Positions 53,914 through 64,000 of a stretch of DNA of 64,000 bases are shown here, in pieces. The translations under genes and the position numbers were made by a program. This stretch comes from Dyella sp. AtDHG13. GTDB taxonomy: Bacteria; Pseudomonadota; Gammaproteobacteria; Xanthomonadales; Rhodanobacteraceae. The stretch is taken from positions 477,665-541,664 of the forward strand of contig NZ_QICJ01000003.1 in the NCBI RefSeq assembly GCF_003201105.1, in the 5' to 3' direction. The notes below the pieces were generated by a model. That model saw only the letters and a program-made list of their open reading frames with translations, was not told where the DNA came from and did no database searches. Each line of letters begins with the position of its first letter. The first letter of the stretch is position 1.

Positions 53914-54891
53914 ATGACGACGATCCGTCACGAAGCCGCGGTCCCCCTGTCCGCCGCAGGTCGCAGGTTCGACCAAGCGCTGGCCGAGATGTTCCCCGAT
54001 TATTCCCGTTCGCGCCTCACGGCATGGATCAAGGCCGGCGCGGTGACCCTGGACGGCGCCGTGGCGCCGCCCCGCCAGCTGCTCCGTGGCGGGGAAAAAG
54101 TCCTGCTGCAAGCTGAACTTGAGACCGAAGTGGAGCTGGAGCCGGAGGCCATCGCCCTGGACATCGTCCACGAGGACGAACACCTGCTGGTGCTGAACAA
54201 GCCGGCCGGGCTGGTGGTGCATCCGGGCGCAGGAAATAGCGCCGGCACCGTGCTGAACGCCTTGCTGCATCACGATCCGGCCCTGGCCCAGCTGCCGCGT
54301 GGCGGCATCGTGCACCGCCTGGACAAGGACACCTCGGGCCTGATGGTGGTGGCCAAGAGCCTGCCGGCCCATACCGCGCTGGTGGAGATGCTGTCCCGCC
54401 ACGACGTGGAGCGGCAGTACGAGGCGGTGGTGCTGGGCACCCTGGTGGCCGGCGGCACGGTAGATGCCCCGATCGGCCGCCACATGGGCGACCGCCTGCG
54501 CCAGGCCGTGCGCGACGAGGAGGACGGCAAGCGCGCCGTCACCCATTACCGCCTGCGCGAGCGTTTCCGGGCGCACAGCCTGATCCAGTGCAGCCTGGAA
54601 ACCGGCCGCACCCACCAGATTCGCGTGCACATGGCGCATATCAACCATCCGCTGGTCGGTGATCCGCTGTACGGCGGCGGCCTGAAGCTGCCCAAGGGGG
54701 CCACGCCCGAGCTGGTGGCGGCCCTGCGCGGCTTCCGCCGACAGGCGCTGCACGCCGAGCGGCTGGCGTTCGAGCACCCGGTGACCCACGAGCCGCTGTC
54801 CTTCAGCGCGGAGCGTCCGGCCGACCAGCAGGCTCTGATCGACGCCCTGCGCGCCGACGCCGCCCAGGCCGATCCGGACGACTGGTCGTGA
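53914..54891 (+). CDS. rluD: 23S rRNA pseudouridine synthase RluD
   Basis: A 325-residue enzyme with an N-terminal S4 RNA-binding domain ([21 protein letters not shown], near residues 18-38) and the RluA-type catalytic domain. The catalytic Asp is in [15 protein letters not shown] near residue 137. It makes pseudouridines in helix 69 of 23S rRNA. The ATG at 53914 is preferred over a GTG six codons upstream. Its stop overlaps the pgeF start, and the position opposite bamD supports RluD over other RluA paralogues. Confidence 0.95.
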   Translation: MTTIRHEAAVPLSAAGRRFDQALAEMFPDYSRSRLTAWIKAGAVTLDGAVAPPRQLLRGGEKVLLQAELETEVELEPEAIALDIVHEDEHLLVLNKPAGLVVHPGAGNSAGTVLNALLHHDPALAQLPRGGIVHRLDKDTSGLMVVAKSLPAHTALVEMLSRHDVERQYEAVVLGTLVAGGTVDAPIGRHMGDRLRQAVRDEEDGKRAVTHYRLRERFRAHSLIQCSLETGRTHQIRVHMAHINHPLVGDPLYGGGLKLPKGATPELVAALRGFRRQALHAERLAFEHPVTHEPLSFSAERPADQQALIDALRADAAQADPDDWS

Positions 54892-55640
54892 GCAGCCCCG
54901 AGGCCTGGATCCTGCCGGACTGGCCGGCCCCCGCCGGCGTGCGGGCGGCGGTCAGTACCCGGCTGGGGCCGGGCGTTTCCACGGGCGCCTGGGGTCGTTT
55001 CAACCTCGGGGCGCGTTGCGGCGACCTTGCCGAGGCCGTCGCGGCAAACCGCGCGGCGGTGCGGCCCGCCCTGGGGCTGGCGGGCGATCCCCGCTGGCTG
55101 CAGCAGGTCCATGGCGTCGACGTTGTGGATGTGGATCGCCTGGACGATGCGCAGGAGCCGCGCGCGGACGCCGCCGTCACGCATCGCGTGAGGCAGCCGC
55201 TGGCCATCCTCACCGCCGACTGCCTGCCGGTGCTGTTCTGCACCACCGATGGCCGCGGCGTGGCCGCCGCCCACGCCGGCTGGCGGGGCCTGCAGGCCGG
55301 CGTGCTGGAGGCGGCATTGAACGCCTTGCAGGCGCCGCCCGCCCAGGTCATGGCGTGGTTGGGGCCGTGCATCGGCAAGGCGAGCTACGAAGTGGGCGAG
55401 GAAGTGCGCGATGCCTTTCTGGCCGTCGATGCCGGCGCTAACGCAGGCTTCGAGCCCACGCGCCCTGGCCACTGGCTGTGCGATCTCGCCTGGCTGGCCC
55501 GCCGCCGGCTGCAGGCCGCCGGCGTCGCCCAGGTGCATGGCGGCGGGTTCGATACCCGCACCGATGACCGCTTCTATTCCTACCGCCGCGATGGGGCCCA
55601 GAGCGGCCGCTTTGCGAGCCTGATCTGGCGCGAAGCCTAG
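54888..55640 (+). CDS. pgeF: Peptidoglycan editing factor PgeF (YfiH/laccase-domain family)
   Basis: A 250-residue member of the YfiH/DUF152 family, formerly called polyphenol oxidase. Zinc/copper-type ligands are visible: His in QQVHGVDV, Cys in TADCLPVLF and His in AHAGWRGLQ. In E. coli PgeF prevents misincorporation of L-Ser into peptidoglycan precursors; family members also show adenosine-handling activities. It starts with GTG at 54888 overlapping the rluD stop, so the two are coupled. Confidence 0.92.
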   Translation: MSSPEAWILPDWPAPAGVRAAVSTRLGPGVSTGAWGRFNLGARCGDLAEAVAANRAAVRPALGLAGDPRWLQQVHGVDVVDVDRLDDAQEPRADAAVTHRVRQPLAILTADCLPVLFCTTDGRGVAAAHAGWRGLQAGVLEAALNALQAPPAQVMAWLGPCIGKASYEVGEEVRDAFLAVDAGANAGFEPTRPGHWLCDLAWLARRRLQAAGVAQVHGGGFDTRTDDRFYSYRRDGAQSGRFASLIWREA

Positions 55641-55774
55641 ACGGTGGAATGCGGCCTCCCGCGACAAAGTTGACGCGAAGCTGACGAAAGGCGCAGATTG
55701 CCAGGGGGCATCGCAAGGACAGGACCCAAGGCGATGTCCGGATCCCGAAGTCAGCCGCATTCCAGGGAGGTCGC

Positions 55775-56323
55775 ATGAAACGCAGTCATAGCCTCATGCT
55801 CGCCGGTGCGTTGTCGGTCATGTGTGGCGCCGCCGTGGCATCCATATCCCCCGGTTCGTTGAACCCGTTTCCCCAGCGCGTACTGCCGGTGCTCGTGCAG
55901 GTGAACGCCGAAGGCAAGGTCACCTCGGCCTCGCCGGCCATTGCGCTGGAACCGCGAATGAGCCGCCTGCTGTCGCGGAGTCTGGACGACATGATCACCG
56001 CGCCGGCCGAATACCGCGGCCGTCCGATCGCCAGCCAATTCATTCTCAACCTGCAGCTAGATGCGACGAAGCGGCCCGATGGCGACTACGACGCCCGCTT
56101 CGTTTCGGTCTCGACCCAGCCCGTGCCGGCGGGCAACTGGCATTGGGTGAACATCGACGGACGCATGTGGGCACTGGCCGGGCCGGACGGCCACGCGCCG
56201 TTCCAGCGCATCAGGACGATGGAACCGATACCGCGGAACGCTGGCACGCTCTACAGCCCTGCCGGCAACACGGCTCCCGCATCGCCCAGGGCGGCCGCGT
56301 CGCCTGCGGCGCATCACCCCTGA
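55775..56323 (+). CDS. Small secreted protein with a TonB-C-like segment
   Basis: A 182-residue protein with a signal peptide ([16 protein letters not shown]). Residues ~38-95 ([15 protein letters not shown] to SQFILNLQL) have the strand-helix-strand rhythm of the TonB C-terminal domain, but there is no transmembrane anchor or proline linker typical of TonB. The tail is Ala/Pro-rich. GGGAGG precedes the ATG by about seven bases. Function is unknown. It converges on otsA. Confidence 0.72.
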   Translation: MKRSHSLMLAGALSVMCGAAVASISPGSLNPFPQRVLPVLVQVNAEGKVTSASPAIALEPRMSRLLSRSLDDMITAPAEYRGRPIASQFILNLQLDATKRPDGDYDARFVSVSTQPVPAGNWHWVNIDGRMWALAGPDGHAPFQRIRTMEPIPRNAGTLYSPAGNTAPASPRAAASPAAHHP

Positions 56324-56384
56324 CGAGTCGACCTCGCACGCCGAACAGCACGCCTTCGCGGCGGGCTGTTCGCTGGTGCAAGGG

Positions 56385-57776
56385 CTATTGCGCCAGCTGC
56401 CGCAGGAACGCATTGCGCCACGCCGTGACGTCCTGCTTCTCCAGCACGTCCATCATGCGGCGCCAGCGCGCGCGCCGTTCCTGCAGCGGCATTTCCAGCG
56501 CGACGCCGAGGGCCTCGGCGACTTCCTCCGTGTCGCGCGGGTTGACCAGCAGCGCGTCGCGCAATTCCTGCGCGGCGCCGGCGAAGCGCGAGAGCACCAG
56601 CACGCCGGGGTCGTTGGGGTCCTGGCTGGCCACGTATTCCTTGGCCACCAGGTTCATGCCGTCGCGCAGCGGCGTCACCAGGCCCACGCGGGCGCTGCGG
56701 TAGTAGCCGCTGAGCAGGCTGTGCGGGAAGGAGTTGTTGACGTAGCGGATCGGCACCCAGTCCGGTGCGGCATACATGCCGTTGATGTGGCCGGCCATGC
56801 GCTCCAGCTCGCGGCGGATCTGCCGGTACTCGGGCACGCCGCCGCGCGAGGGCGGCGCGATCTGCAGGAAGCTCACCTTGCGGTGCAGCTGCGGCGAGCG
56901 CTCCAGCAGGCGCGCATACGCCTGGAAGCGCTCGGGCAGGCCCTTGGAGTAGTCCAGGCGATCCACGCCGATGATCAGCGCGCGGCCTTCCAGGCTCTGC
57001 TTCAGGTCCAGGATTTCCTTGTGCTCGTTGGCGTGGCTGGCCGCCTCGGCCACTTCGGCGGTGTCGATGCCGATGGCGAACACCTCGGCGCGGAACACGC
57101 GGCCTTCCGGCGTGCGGATGCGCCCGTCGCGGCGCATGGTGGCGCCCACCTCGTGCAGGAAATATTCCTCCAGCGCGCGCCGGTCGCGCGGCGTGTGCAG
57201 GCCGACCAGGTCATAGCTCGCCAGGGTTTCAATGAGTTCCATGTGGCGCGGCAGGGTGATCAGCAGGCCGGCGGCCGGCAGCGGCGTGTGCAGAAAGAAG
57301 CCGATGCGGTTGCGCACGCCGCGTTCGCGCAGCATGGCGGCGAGCGGGATCAGGTGATAGTCGTTGACCCAGACCAGGTCGTTCGGGCGGATCAGCGACA
57401 TCAGCTGGTCGGCGAAGACGTTGTTGACGCGCAGGTAGCCGGCGAGATGCTTGCGGTCGTAGTCGACCAGGTCGGGCCGGTAGTGCAGCAGCGGCCACAG
57501 CGTGCGGTTGGCGAAGCCGTCGTAGAAGTCGTCGTGGTCGGCGCGCGACAGGTCGATGGTCGCGTATTCCACCGGTCCGTCGCTTTGCTTGTGCACCTGT
57601 TCGGCGGTCTGCCGGGCGATCTTGCCGCTCCAGCCGAACCACAGGCCGCCGCGTTCCTGCAGTGCCGCCCGCATGGCCGAGGCGAGCCCGCCGGTGGCGG
57701 TCTGGTCAGGCAGGGCTACCCGGTTGGAAACCACGATCAGCCGTCCCTGGCCGCTGTTGCTTCTTCCCACCATCAT
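56385..57776 (-). CDS. otsA: Trehalose-6-phosphate synthase
   Basis: A 463-residue GT20 enzyme that joins UDP-glucose and glucose-6-phosphate. Key blocks are [11 protein letters not shown] at the start, GLWFGWSGK near residue 44, [12 protein letters not shown] near 130, the Arg/Lys pair in [14 protein letters not shown] near 265 and [16 protein letters not shown] near 365. The start follows directly on the GH15 stop (TGATG, one base shared); an ATG one codon later is equally possible. It is the last gene of otsB-GH15-otsA. A UUCG-type hairpin (56342-56372) lies just downstream, without a T run. Confidence 0.95.
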   Translation of the reverse strand: MMVGRSNSGQGRLIVVSNRVALPDQTATGGLASAMRAALQERGGLWFGWSGKIARQTAEQVHKQSDGPVEYATIDLSRADHDDFYDGFANRTLWPLLHYRPDLVDYDRKHLAGYLRVNNVFADQLMSLIRPNDLVWVNDYHLIPLAAMLRERGVRNRIGFFLHTPLPAAGLLITLPRHMELIETLASYDLVGLHTPRDRRALEEYFLHEVGATMRRDGRIRTPEGRVFRAEVFAIGIDTAEVAEAASHANEHKEILDLKQSLEGRALIIGVDRLDYSKGLPERFQAYARLLERSPQLHRKVSFLQIAPPSRGGVPEYRQIRRELERMAGHINGMYAAPDWVPIRYVNNSFPHSLLSGYYRSARVGLVTPLRDGMNLVAKEYVASQDPNDPGVLVLSRFAGAAQELRDALLVNPRDTEEVAEALGVALEMPLQERRARWRRMMDVLEKQDVTAWRNAFLRQLAQ

Positions 57777-59587
57777 CACAGTGCGTCCTCCCAGCGCCGC
57801 GACAGGCGCATGGCGGCCTGGATCAGGCCCACCATCGAATAGGTTTGCGGAAAATTGCCCCAGTGCTCGCCATTGGCCGGCGCGATGTCTTCCGACAGCA
57901 GGCCCAGCGGGTTCCGTTGCGAGAGCATGTGCTCGAACATGGCGCGGGCGCGCTCCTTGCGGCCGGTGGCGGCCAGCGCCTCGATGTACCAGAACGTGCA
58001 GATGTTGAAGCTGGTTTCCGGCGCGCCGAAATCGTCCGGCGCGATGTAGCGGAACAGGTAGTCGCCGCGCCCCAGCGCAACGCCGATGGCGTCCACGGTG
58101 GCGATGAAGCGCGGGTCCATGGCGTCGACGAAGCCGATGTCGGCGAGCAGCAGCAGGCTGGCGTCCAGGTGCTCGCCGTCGTAGGCGTCGACGAAATAGC
58201 CGAGTTTCGCGTTCCAGGCGCGCGCCTCGATGCGCTCGTGCAAGGCCACGGCCTCGTCGTGCCAGTAGCGGGCGCGCTCGTCCAGGCCCAGTTCGGTGGC
58301 GATGTGCGCCAGCCGGTCGCAGGCGGCCCAGCACATGGCGGCGGAATAGGTGTGCACGGCGGAACGGCCGCGGTATTCCCACAGGCCTGCGTCGGGCGTC
58401 TCGGCCACCCGCAGCGCCAGCTCGCCCATGCGCTCCAGCCGGCGGAAGGTCAGCTCGTCGCCCGGGCGTTCCAGGCGGCGATCGAAGAACACCTGGGCGG
58501 AAGCCAGCACCACCGAGCCGTAGACGTCGTTCTGCCGCTGCCGCCACGCATCGTTGCCCACGCGCACCGGGCCCATGCCGCGGTAGCCGGCCAGGCTTTC
58601 GACCTGGATCTCCGGCAGCTCGTGCTCGAAGGTGATGCCGAACACCGGGCCGATCTCGCTGTCGCCGTCGGAGGCGACCAGGTTGAAGACGTAGCGGATG
58701 TACTCCTCCATGCTGCGCGTCGCGCCCAGCCGGTTGAGCGCGCGCACGGTGAAGGCGGCGTCGCGCAGCCAGCAGTAGCGGTAATCCCAGTTGCGCCCGG
58801 AGCCGGCCGACTCGGGGATGGACGTGGTGAGCGCGGCGATGATGGCGCCGGTGGCTTCGTACTGGCACAGCTTCAGCGTGATGGCGGCGCGGATGATGGG
58901 TTCCTGCCACTCGTACGGCACCGACAGGTTGCGCACCCATTCGCGCCAGTAGGCCAGCGTGCGTTCCAGCGTGTGGTGAATGAAATCCGCCGGACTGTGC
59001 GTCAGGGTTTCGTCGGGGCCGAACACGAAATGCGCGGGTTTCTCCAGGAAAAACGGCAGGCCGCGCTCGATCATGGTGGAGGCCACGTCGCTGGTCAGGC
59101 GTTGCACCACGCCATCGAGCAGGAAGCGGATGTGGTTGCTGCCGGAGGTGGTCTGTGGCGCTTCGCTGCCGTACTTGCAGAGCGGCCGCAGCAGCACGCG
59201 GATGCGCGGGGCGCCGCCTATGGGCCGCACGCGGCGGGCCATGAGCACGGGATGGTAGAAGCGCCCGCGCGATCGGAAGCGGGGCATGTAGTCCACGATT
59301 TCCACGCCCGCGCCCTGGCGGTCGTAGAGGCGCGTCACCAGCACCGCCGTGTTCGGCATGTAGTGCTGTTCGGTGCGATCGAGGCCTTCCAGTTCGATCG
59401 TCCAGTCGCCACCTTCACGCTGTGGCGACAGCAGCGCGCAGAAGCTCGCGTCGCCGTCGAAGCGGGGCAGGCAGCACCATACGATGCGCCCACGCCCGTC
59501 GATCAGTGCGGCAACACTGCCGTTGCCGATGACGCCCAGCTCCAGGCTGGACTGGGCGTCAGTGGTTTCCTCCTGAGGAATGGGCAT
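57776..59587 (-). CDS. GH15 family glucoamylase/trehalase-like protein
   Basis: A 603-residue cytosolic GH15 protein. The N-terminal beta-sandwich (LGVIGNGSVAALIDGRGRIVWCCLP) precedes the (alpha/alpha)6 barrel with NWDYRYCWLRDAAFT near residue 268. The general acid is in DAGLWEYRG, and the base is in GLLSEDIAPANGEHWGNFPQ near 575. GH15 includes glucoamylases and a group of trehalases; this type is found in otsB-GH15-otsA operons. It may remove surplus trehalose or act on another alpha-glucan; this is not settled. ATG 59587 has GGAG nine bases upstream; ATG 59602 is the alternative. Both overlap otsB. Confidence 0.9.
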   Translation of the reverse strand: MPIPQEETTDAQSSLELGVIGNGSVAALIDGRGRIVWCCLPRFDGDASFCALLSPQREGGDWTIELEGLDRTEQHYMPNTAVLVTRLYDRQGAGVEIVDYMPRFRSRGRFYHPVLMARRVRPIGGAPRIRVLLRPLCKYGSEAPQTTSGSNHIRFLLDGVVQRLTSDVASTMIERGLPFFLEKPAHFVFGPDETLTHSPADFIHHTLERTLAYWREWVRNLSVPYEWQEPIIRAAITLKLCQYEATGAIIAALTTSIPESAGSGRNWDYRYCWLRDAAFTVRALNRLGATRSMEEYIRYVFNLVASDGDSEIGPVFGITFEHELPEIQVESLAGYRGMGPVRVGNDAWRQRQNDVYGSVVLASAQVFFDRRLERPGDELTFRRLERMGELALRVAETPDAGLWEYRGRSAVHTYSAAMCWAACDRLAHIATELGLDERARYWHDEAVALHERIEARAWNAKLGYFVDAYDGEHLDASLLLLADIGFVDAMDPRFIATVDAIGVALGRGDYLFRYIAPDDFGAPETSFNICTFWYIEALAATGRKERARAMFEHMLSQRNPLGLLSEDIAPANGEHWGNFPQTYSMVGLIQAAMRLSRRWEDAL

Positions 59588-60362
59588 GCGAGAGGGCTCC
59601 ATGCTTGAGCGCGTGCAGCACGCGGAACAGCCAGGCCCGCGCCGCGGCGGGATCCGGCAGGGAATAGCGGGCGAGGCTCGGTTCGCGCGAACCCACGCGT
59701 ATGCTCAATCCGCTCTCGAGGTTGGCCATGGCAAAGCCATGCTCGTCGGTCAGGTCGTCGCCGACGTAGACGGGCTGGCGTCCCTGGAACGGCCAGGCGG
59801 ACATCAGGCTGGCCACCGCCGAACCCTTGTCCATGCCTTCGGGCTTCAGCTCGATCACCATGTTGCCCGGCTGCATTTCGTAGCCGGCCAGCGAGGGCAG
59901 CACGCCCTGCACCTGCTCGCGCAGACGTTCGAACAGCTGCGGCGAAGTGCGGCAATGCAGGGCGACCGCCATGCCCTTGTCCTCCATCAGCACGCCCGGC
60001 AGCGCGGCCGCCACCGTGCTGGCGATGTCGCGCACCAGCGACCGCCGGCTGGCGCCGATGTGCACGCCGCGATAGCGGCCGTCGGCGCCGCGCAGTTCCA
60101 GGCCATGCAGGCCGGCCATCGCCCAGGGCGGGTGGCCGAACAGATCGTCCAGGTCGTCCAGGCCGCGGCCGCTCACCAGGGCCAGCGCGCCGTCGAGCGC
60201 GCCGTACAGGTCCTCGATGAGTTCGCGCAGGCGCGAATGCACGCAGACCTGATCGGGCTGGTCGACGAAGTCGAGCAGCGTGCCGTCGACGTCGAGAAAC
60301 AGCGCCCAGCGATCATCCACGCCTGGCAGAGGCGGGGCCGGGAGGGGCAATGGGGCGGGCAT
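59559..60362 (-). CDS. otsB: Trehalose-6-phosphate phosphatase
   Basis: A 267-residue HAD phosphatase. Motif I is LFLDVDGTLLDF near residue 22, motif II is in ALVSGRGLDDL, and motif IV is VYVGDDLTDEHGF near 202. It releases trehalose from the OtsA product. The ATG at 60362 gives the usual short lead, although no ribosome-binding site is clear; the frame extends upstream by 34 residues without homology. Its 3' end overlaps the GH15 start, so the three genes are co-translated. Confidence 0.93.
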   Translation of the reverse strand: MPAPLPLPAPPLPGVDDRWALFLDVDGTLLDFVDQPDQVCVHSRLRELIEDLYGALDGALALVSGRGLDDLDDLFGHPPWAMAGLHGLELRGADGRYRGVHIGASRRSLVRDIASTVAAALPGVLMEDKGMAVALHCRTSPQLFERLREQVQGVLPSLAGYEMQPGNMVIELKPEGMDKGSAVASLMSAWPFQGRQPVYVGDDLTDEHGFAMANLESGLSIRVGSREPSLARYSLPDPAAARAWLFRVLHALKHGALSHAHSSGGNH

Positions 60363-60479
60363 GGCAGCTTGGGGCACAGGGGATTGCACGTGCCGCAGAC
60401 TAGCAAGGCGAATGTGAAGGCAAGCTATGGATGCCCGAACGACGACTGAAGAAGCGACGTACACCTGACGTTGACGCGG

Positions 60480-60508
60480 CTTGAATCACGCGTGGACGAG
60501 CCGCATCT
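60480..60508 (+). promoter_or_regulatory. Predicted sigma-32 heat-shock promoter of clpB
   Basis: CTTGAAT at 60480-60486 and CCGCATCT at 60501-60508 are separated by 14 bp. This is close to the sigma-32 consensus CTTGAAA-N11-16-CCCCATnT. The -10 end is 52 bp before the clpB start. Confidence 0.75.
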
Positions 60509-60560
60509 CTCCGCGCAGTGGCGGCGGGGCCGCCAGACTCTATTGATCGAGGGGACACCC

Positions 60561-63143
<2,583 letters not shown>

Positions 63144-63163
63144 CGTCGGTGGGGTGATGTGTG

Positions 63164-63201
63164 GCGCCCGTCCTGTGGAAGCAGGGCGGGCGCTTTTGTT
63201 T
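63164..63201 (+). terminator. Rho-independent terminator after clpB
   Basis: A 12-bp stem, 63164-63175 pairing with 63182-63193 (one T-G pair), has a 6-nt loop and is followed by TTTTGTTT. It lies 20 bp after the stop. Confidence 0.9.
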
Positions 63202-63225
63202 CCAGGTGAGTTGCGAGCTGTGACT

Positions 63226-63260
63226 CCCTCTCCCCTGTGGGGAGAGGGCTGGGGTGAGGG
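63226..63260. repeat. CCCTCTCCCC hairpin with TGGGGTGAGGG tail
   Basis: A perfect 10-bp stem, CCCTCTCCCC at 63226-63235 pairing with 63239-63248, has a 3-nt loop followed by CTGGGGTGAGGG. The same tail occurs in the composite repeat at 28.35-28.71 kb. This is a dispersed extragenic motif. Confidence 0.7.
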
Positions 63261-63308
63261 GCGGGTGCTCGCCTCACGGTTTCATTCTTTAGCCGTGATC
63301 CGCTTTGG

Positions 63309-63406
63309 CCGTCATCCCGGCGCAGGCCGGACAAGCGCGAAGCGCGCAGAACGCCCGTAGGGCGGCCCCGAAGGGGCGAGCGAAGCGAGTCATCCAGTGA
63401 CTTTGC
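63309..63406. repeat. CCGTCATCCC-type repeat interrupted by three triloop hairpins
   Basis: The repeat core seen at 28459 (CCGTCATnCC ... TCCAGTGACTTTG) is present but carries an insert at about 63331-63390. The insert holds three successive perfect hairpins: 63335-63345, 63352-63364 and 63365-63377, each with a 3-nt loop (GAA, GTA, GAA). There is no coding signal. Confidence 0.65.
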
Positions 63407-63507
63407 GCTGGGTTTTCGCGTAGAGAGTGATTGGCTCTTTACCAGCGTTCCCTCGACCGTGCCGCCTACGCGGCGGGCGTTCCGAACTGCTGCCGCAGTC
63501 CGGGTCA

Positions 63508-63661
63508 CTTTCTCTTGCTTGCCCAAGAGAAAGTAACCAAAGAGAAGGGCCCCCCGGAATCGGCGCCTATCGGGCAAAGCCCGATAGGTCCGCGGTCGGG
63601 TTACGGGCTTTTCGACGGGGCATCCTGCCCCGACGAAAAGTGCCTGGCGTCCTGCCAGGCA
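63508..63661. repeat. Four consecutive strong hairpins (dispersed structured repeat)
   Basis: In order: an 11-bp perfect stem at 63508-63535 (ACTTTCTCTTG arms), a 10-bp stem with AAA loop at 63566-63588, an interrupted stem at 63608-63640 (CTTTTCG and GGGGCA arms) and an 8-bp stem at 63641-63661. The ACTTTCTCTTGCTTGCCC block resembles a repeat remembered from many proteobacterial genomes. ORFs crossing it look spurious. From 63144 to the window end I see no credible gene. Confidence 0.7.
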
Positions 63662-63796
63662 CCCCTGCGGGGCCTGATCTCCACCCGCCCGCCGCCTCAT
63701 ACGGGGCCCTGGAAGATCAAGAGCGAGAGCCGACGGCTCGTGCCGCTGCGCGGCACATCGCGTCTTGGTTGGCGCGGAGCGCCTGCCTTGGCGGCT

Positions 63797-63985
63797 GTTC
63801 AAAATCTCCGAAGCAGCTCCATTCCCTCACCGTCATCCCCGCGAAAGCGAGGATCCAGCGACTTTACGTGCTGCGAGAAGGCCTAAAGACACTGGATGAC
63901 CAGCTATTCGGCTGTTGATGAAGCGCCTCCCGCTTTCGCGGGGATGACGGTGAGGAGAACTGCGCGCTCACGCTAGATTTTGAAC
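63797..63985. repeat. Nested inverted repeat near the window end
   Basis: Outer arms GTTCAAAATCT (63797-63807) and AGATTTTGAAC (63975-63985) are perfect inverts. Inside, a 24-bp perfect inverted repeat (63826-63849 with 63931-63954) starts CTCACCGTCATCCCCGCG. It is another member of the CCGTCAT family and may extend past the window. Confidence 0.7.
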
Positions 63986-64000
63986 ATGCTCTAAGAGCTG

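Noticed and set aside
63427..63918. Two overlapping ORFs of about 150-160 residues near the window end
   Set aside because: Both cross four hairpins and a palindromic repeat, overlap each other in different frames and lack a ribosome-binding site.

Overview
The window is high-GC (about two-thirds G+C by eye), densely coded chromosomal DNA of a gammaproteobacterium. Gene content and order point to the Xanthomonadales, most likely a Rhodanobacteraceae genus such as Dyella, Luteibacter or Rhodanobacter. This is inference from: a MoxR/DUF58/DUF4381/Bat operon, pilS beside sucCD, an otsB-GH15-otsA operon, bamD divergent from rluD-pgeF with clpB beyond, many CAZymes with a TonB-dependent receptor, and dispersed palindromic repeats. 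No tRNA, rRNA, CRISPR array, transposase or prophage gene was seen.

Layout. 0-1.6 kb: a secreted sulfatase cut by the window edge. 1.7-13.6 kb: a plus-strand run of a fused membrane/spermidine-synthase-like protein, the MoxR-DUF58-DUF4381-BatA-BatB-BatD set, then an octaheme cytochrome c with TPRs; a 273-bp MITE-like palindromic element sits inside the Bat set. 13.6-16.8 kb: esterase, DoxX, SDR and a two-repeat periplasmic protein. 16.8-24.3 kb: a mannose module in which GH92 alpha-mannosidase diverges from lacI, FHS transporter, PfkB kinase and AGE isomerase. It predicts mannoside -> mannose -> fructose -> fructose-6-P, and two matching LacI operators lie exactly 105 bp apart. 24.4-28.3 kb: a histidine kinase, a single-domain response regulator and a REC-kinase-REC hybrid. 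28.3-28.8 kb: nested inverted repeats and a terminator.

28.8-47.0 kb holds the most interesting locus. PilR (28.8-30.2) and PilS (45.4-47.0) are usually adjacent but here are separated by about 15 kb. Between them is a seven-gene minus-strand operon: GH65 phosphorylase fused to beta-phosphoglucomutase, TonB-dependent receptor, MFS transporter, Tat-type sulfatase, periplasmic GH65 hydrolase, GH37 trehalase-like protein with an altered signature, and HSL-type esterase. A divergent LacI regulator and a cluster of perfect palindromic operators sit at its head. Enzymes for alpha-linked glucose disaccharides together with a sulfatase and an esterase suggest uptake and stripping of a decorated trehalose-like sugar or glycolipid. 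That is a hypothesis, not a demonstrated function.

47.3-63.1 kb is mostly core: sucCD; an ArgP-like regulator divergent from a LysE/ArgO-type exporter; nadE; bamD divergent from rluD-pgeF; a TonB-C-like secreted protein; otsB-GH15-otsA (trehalose synthesis, inserted in the rluD-pgeF-clpB order known from E. coli); and clpB behind a recognisable sigma-32 promoter. 63.1-64 kb carries the clpB terminator and then only stacked hairpins and dispersed repeats. The bacterium thus appears both to make trehalose (ots genes) and to harvest trehalose-like sugars from outside.
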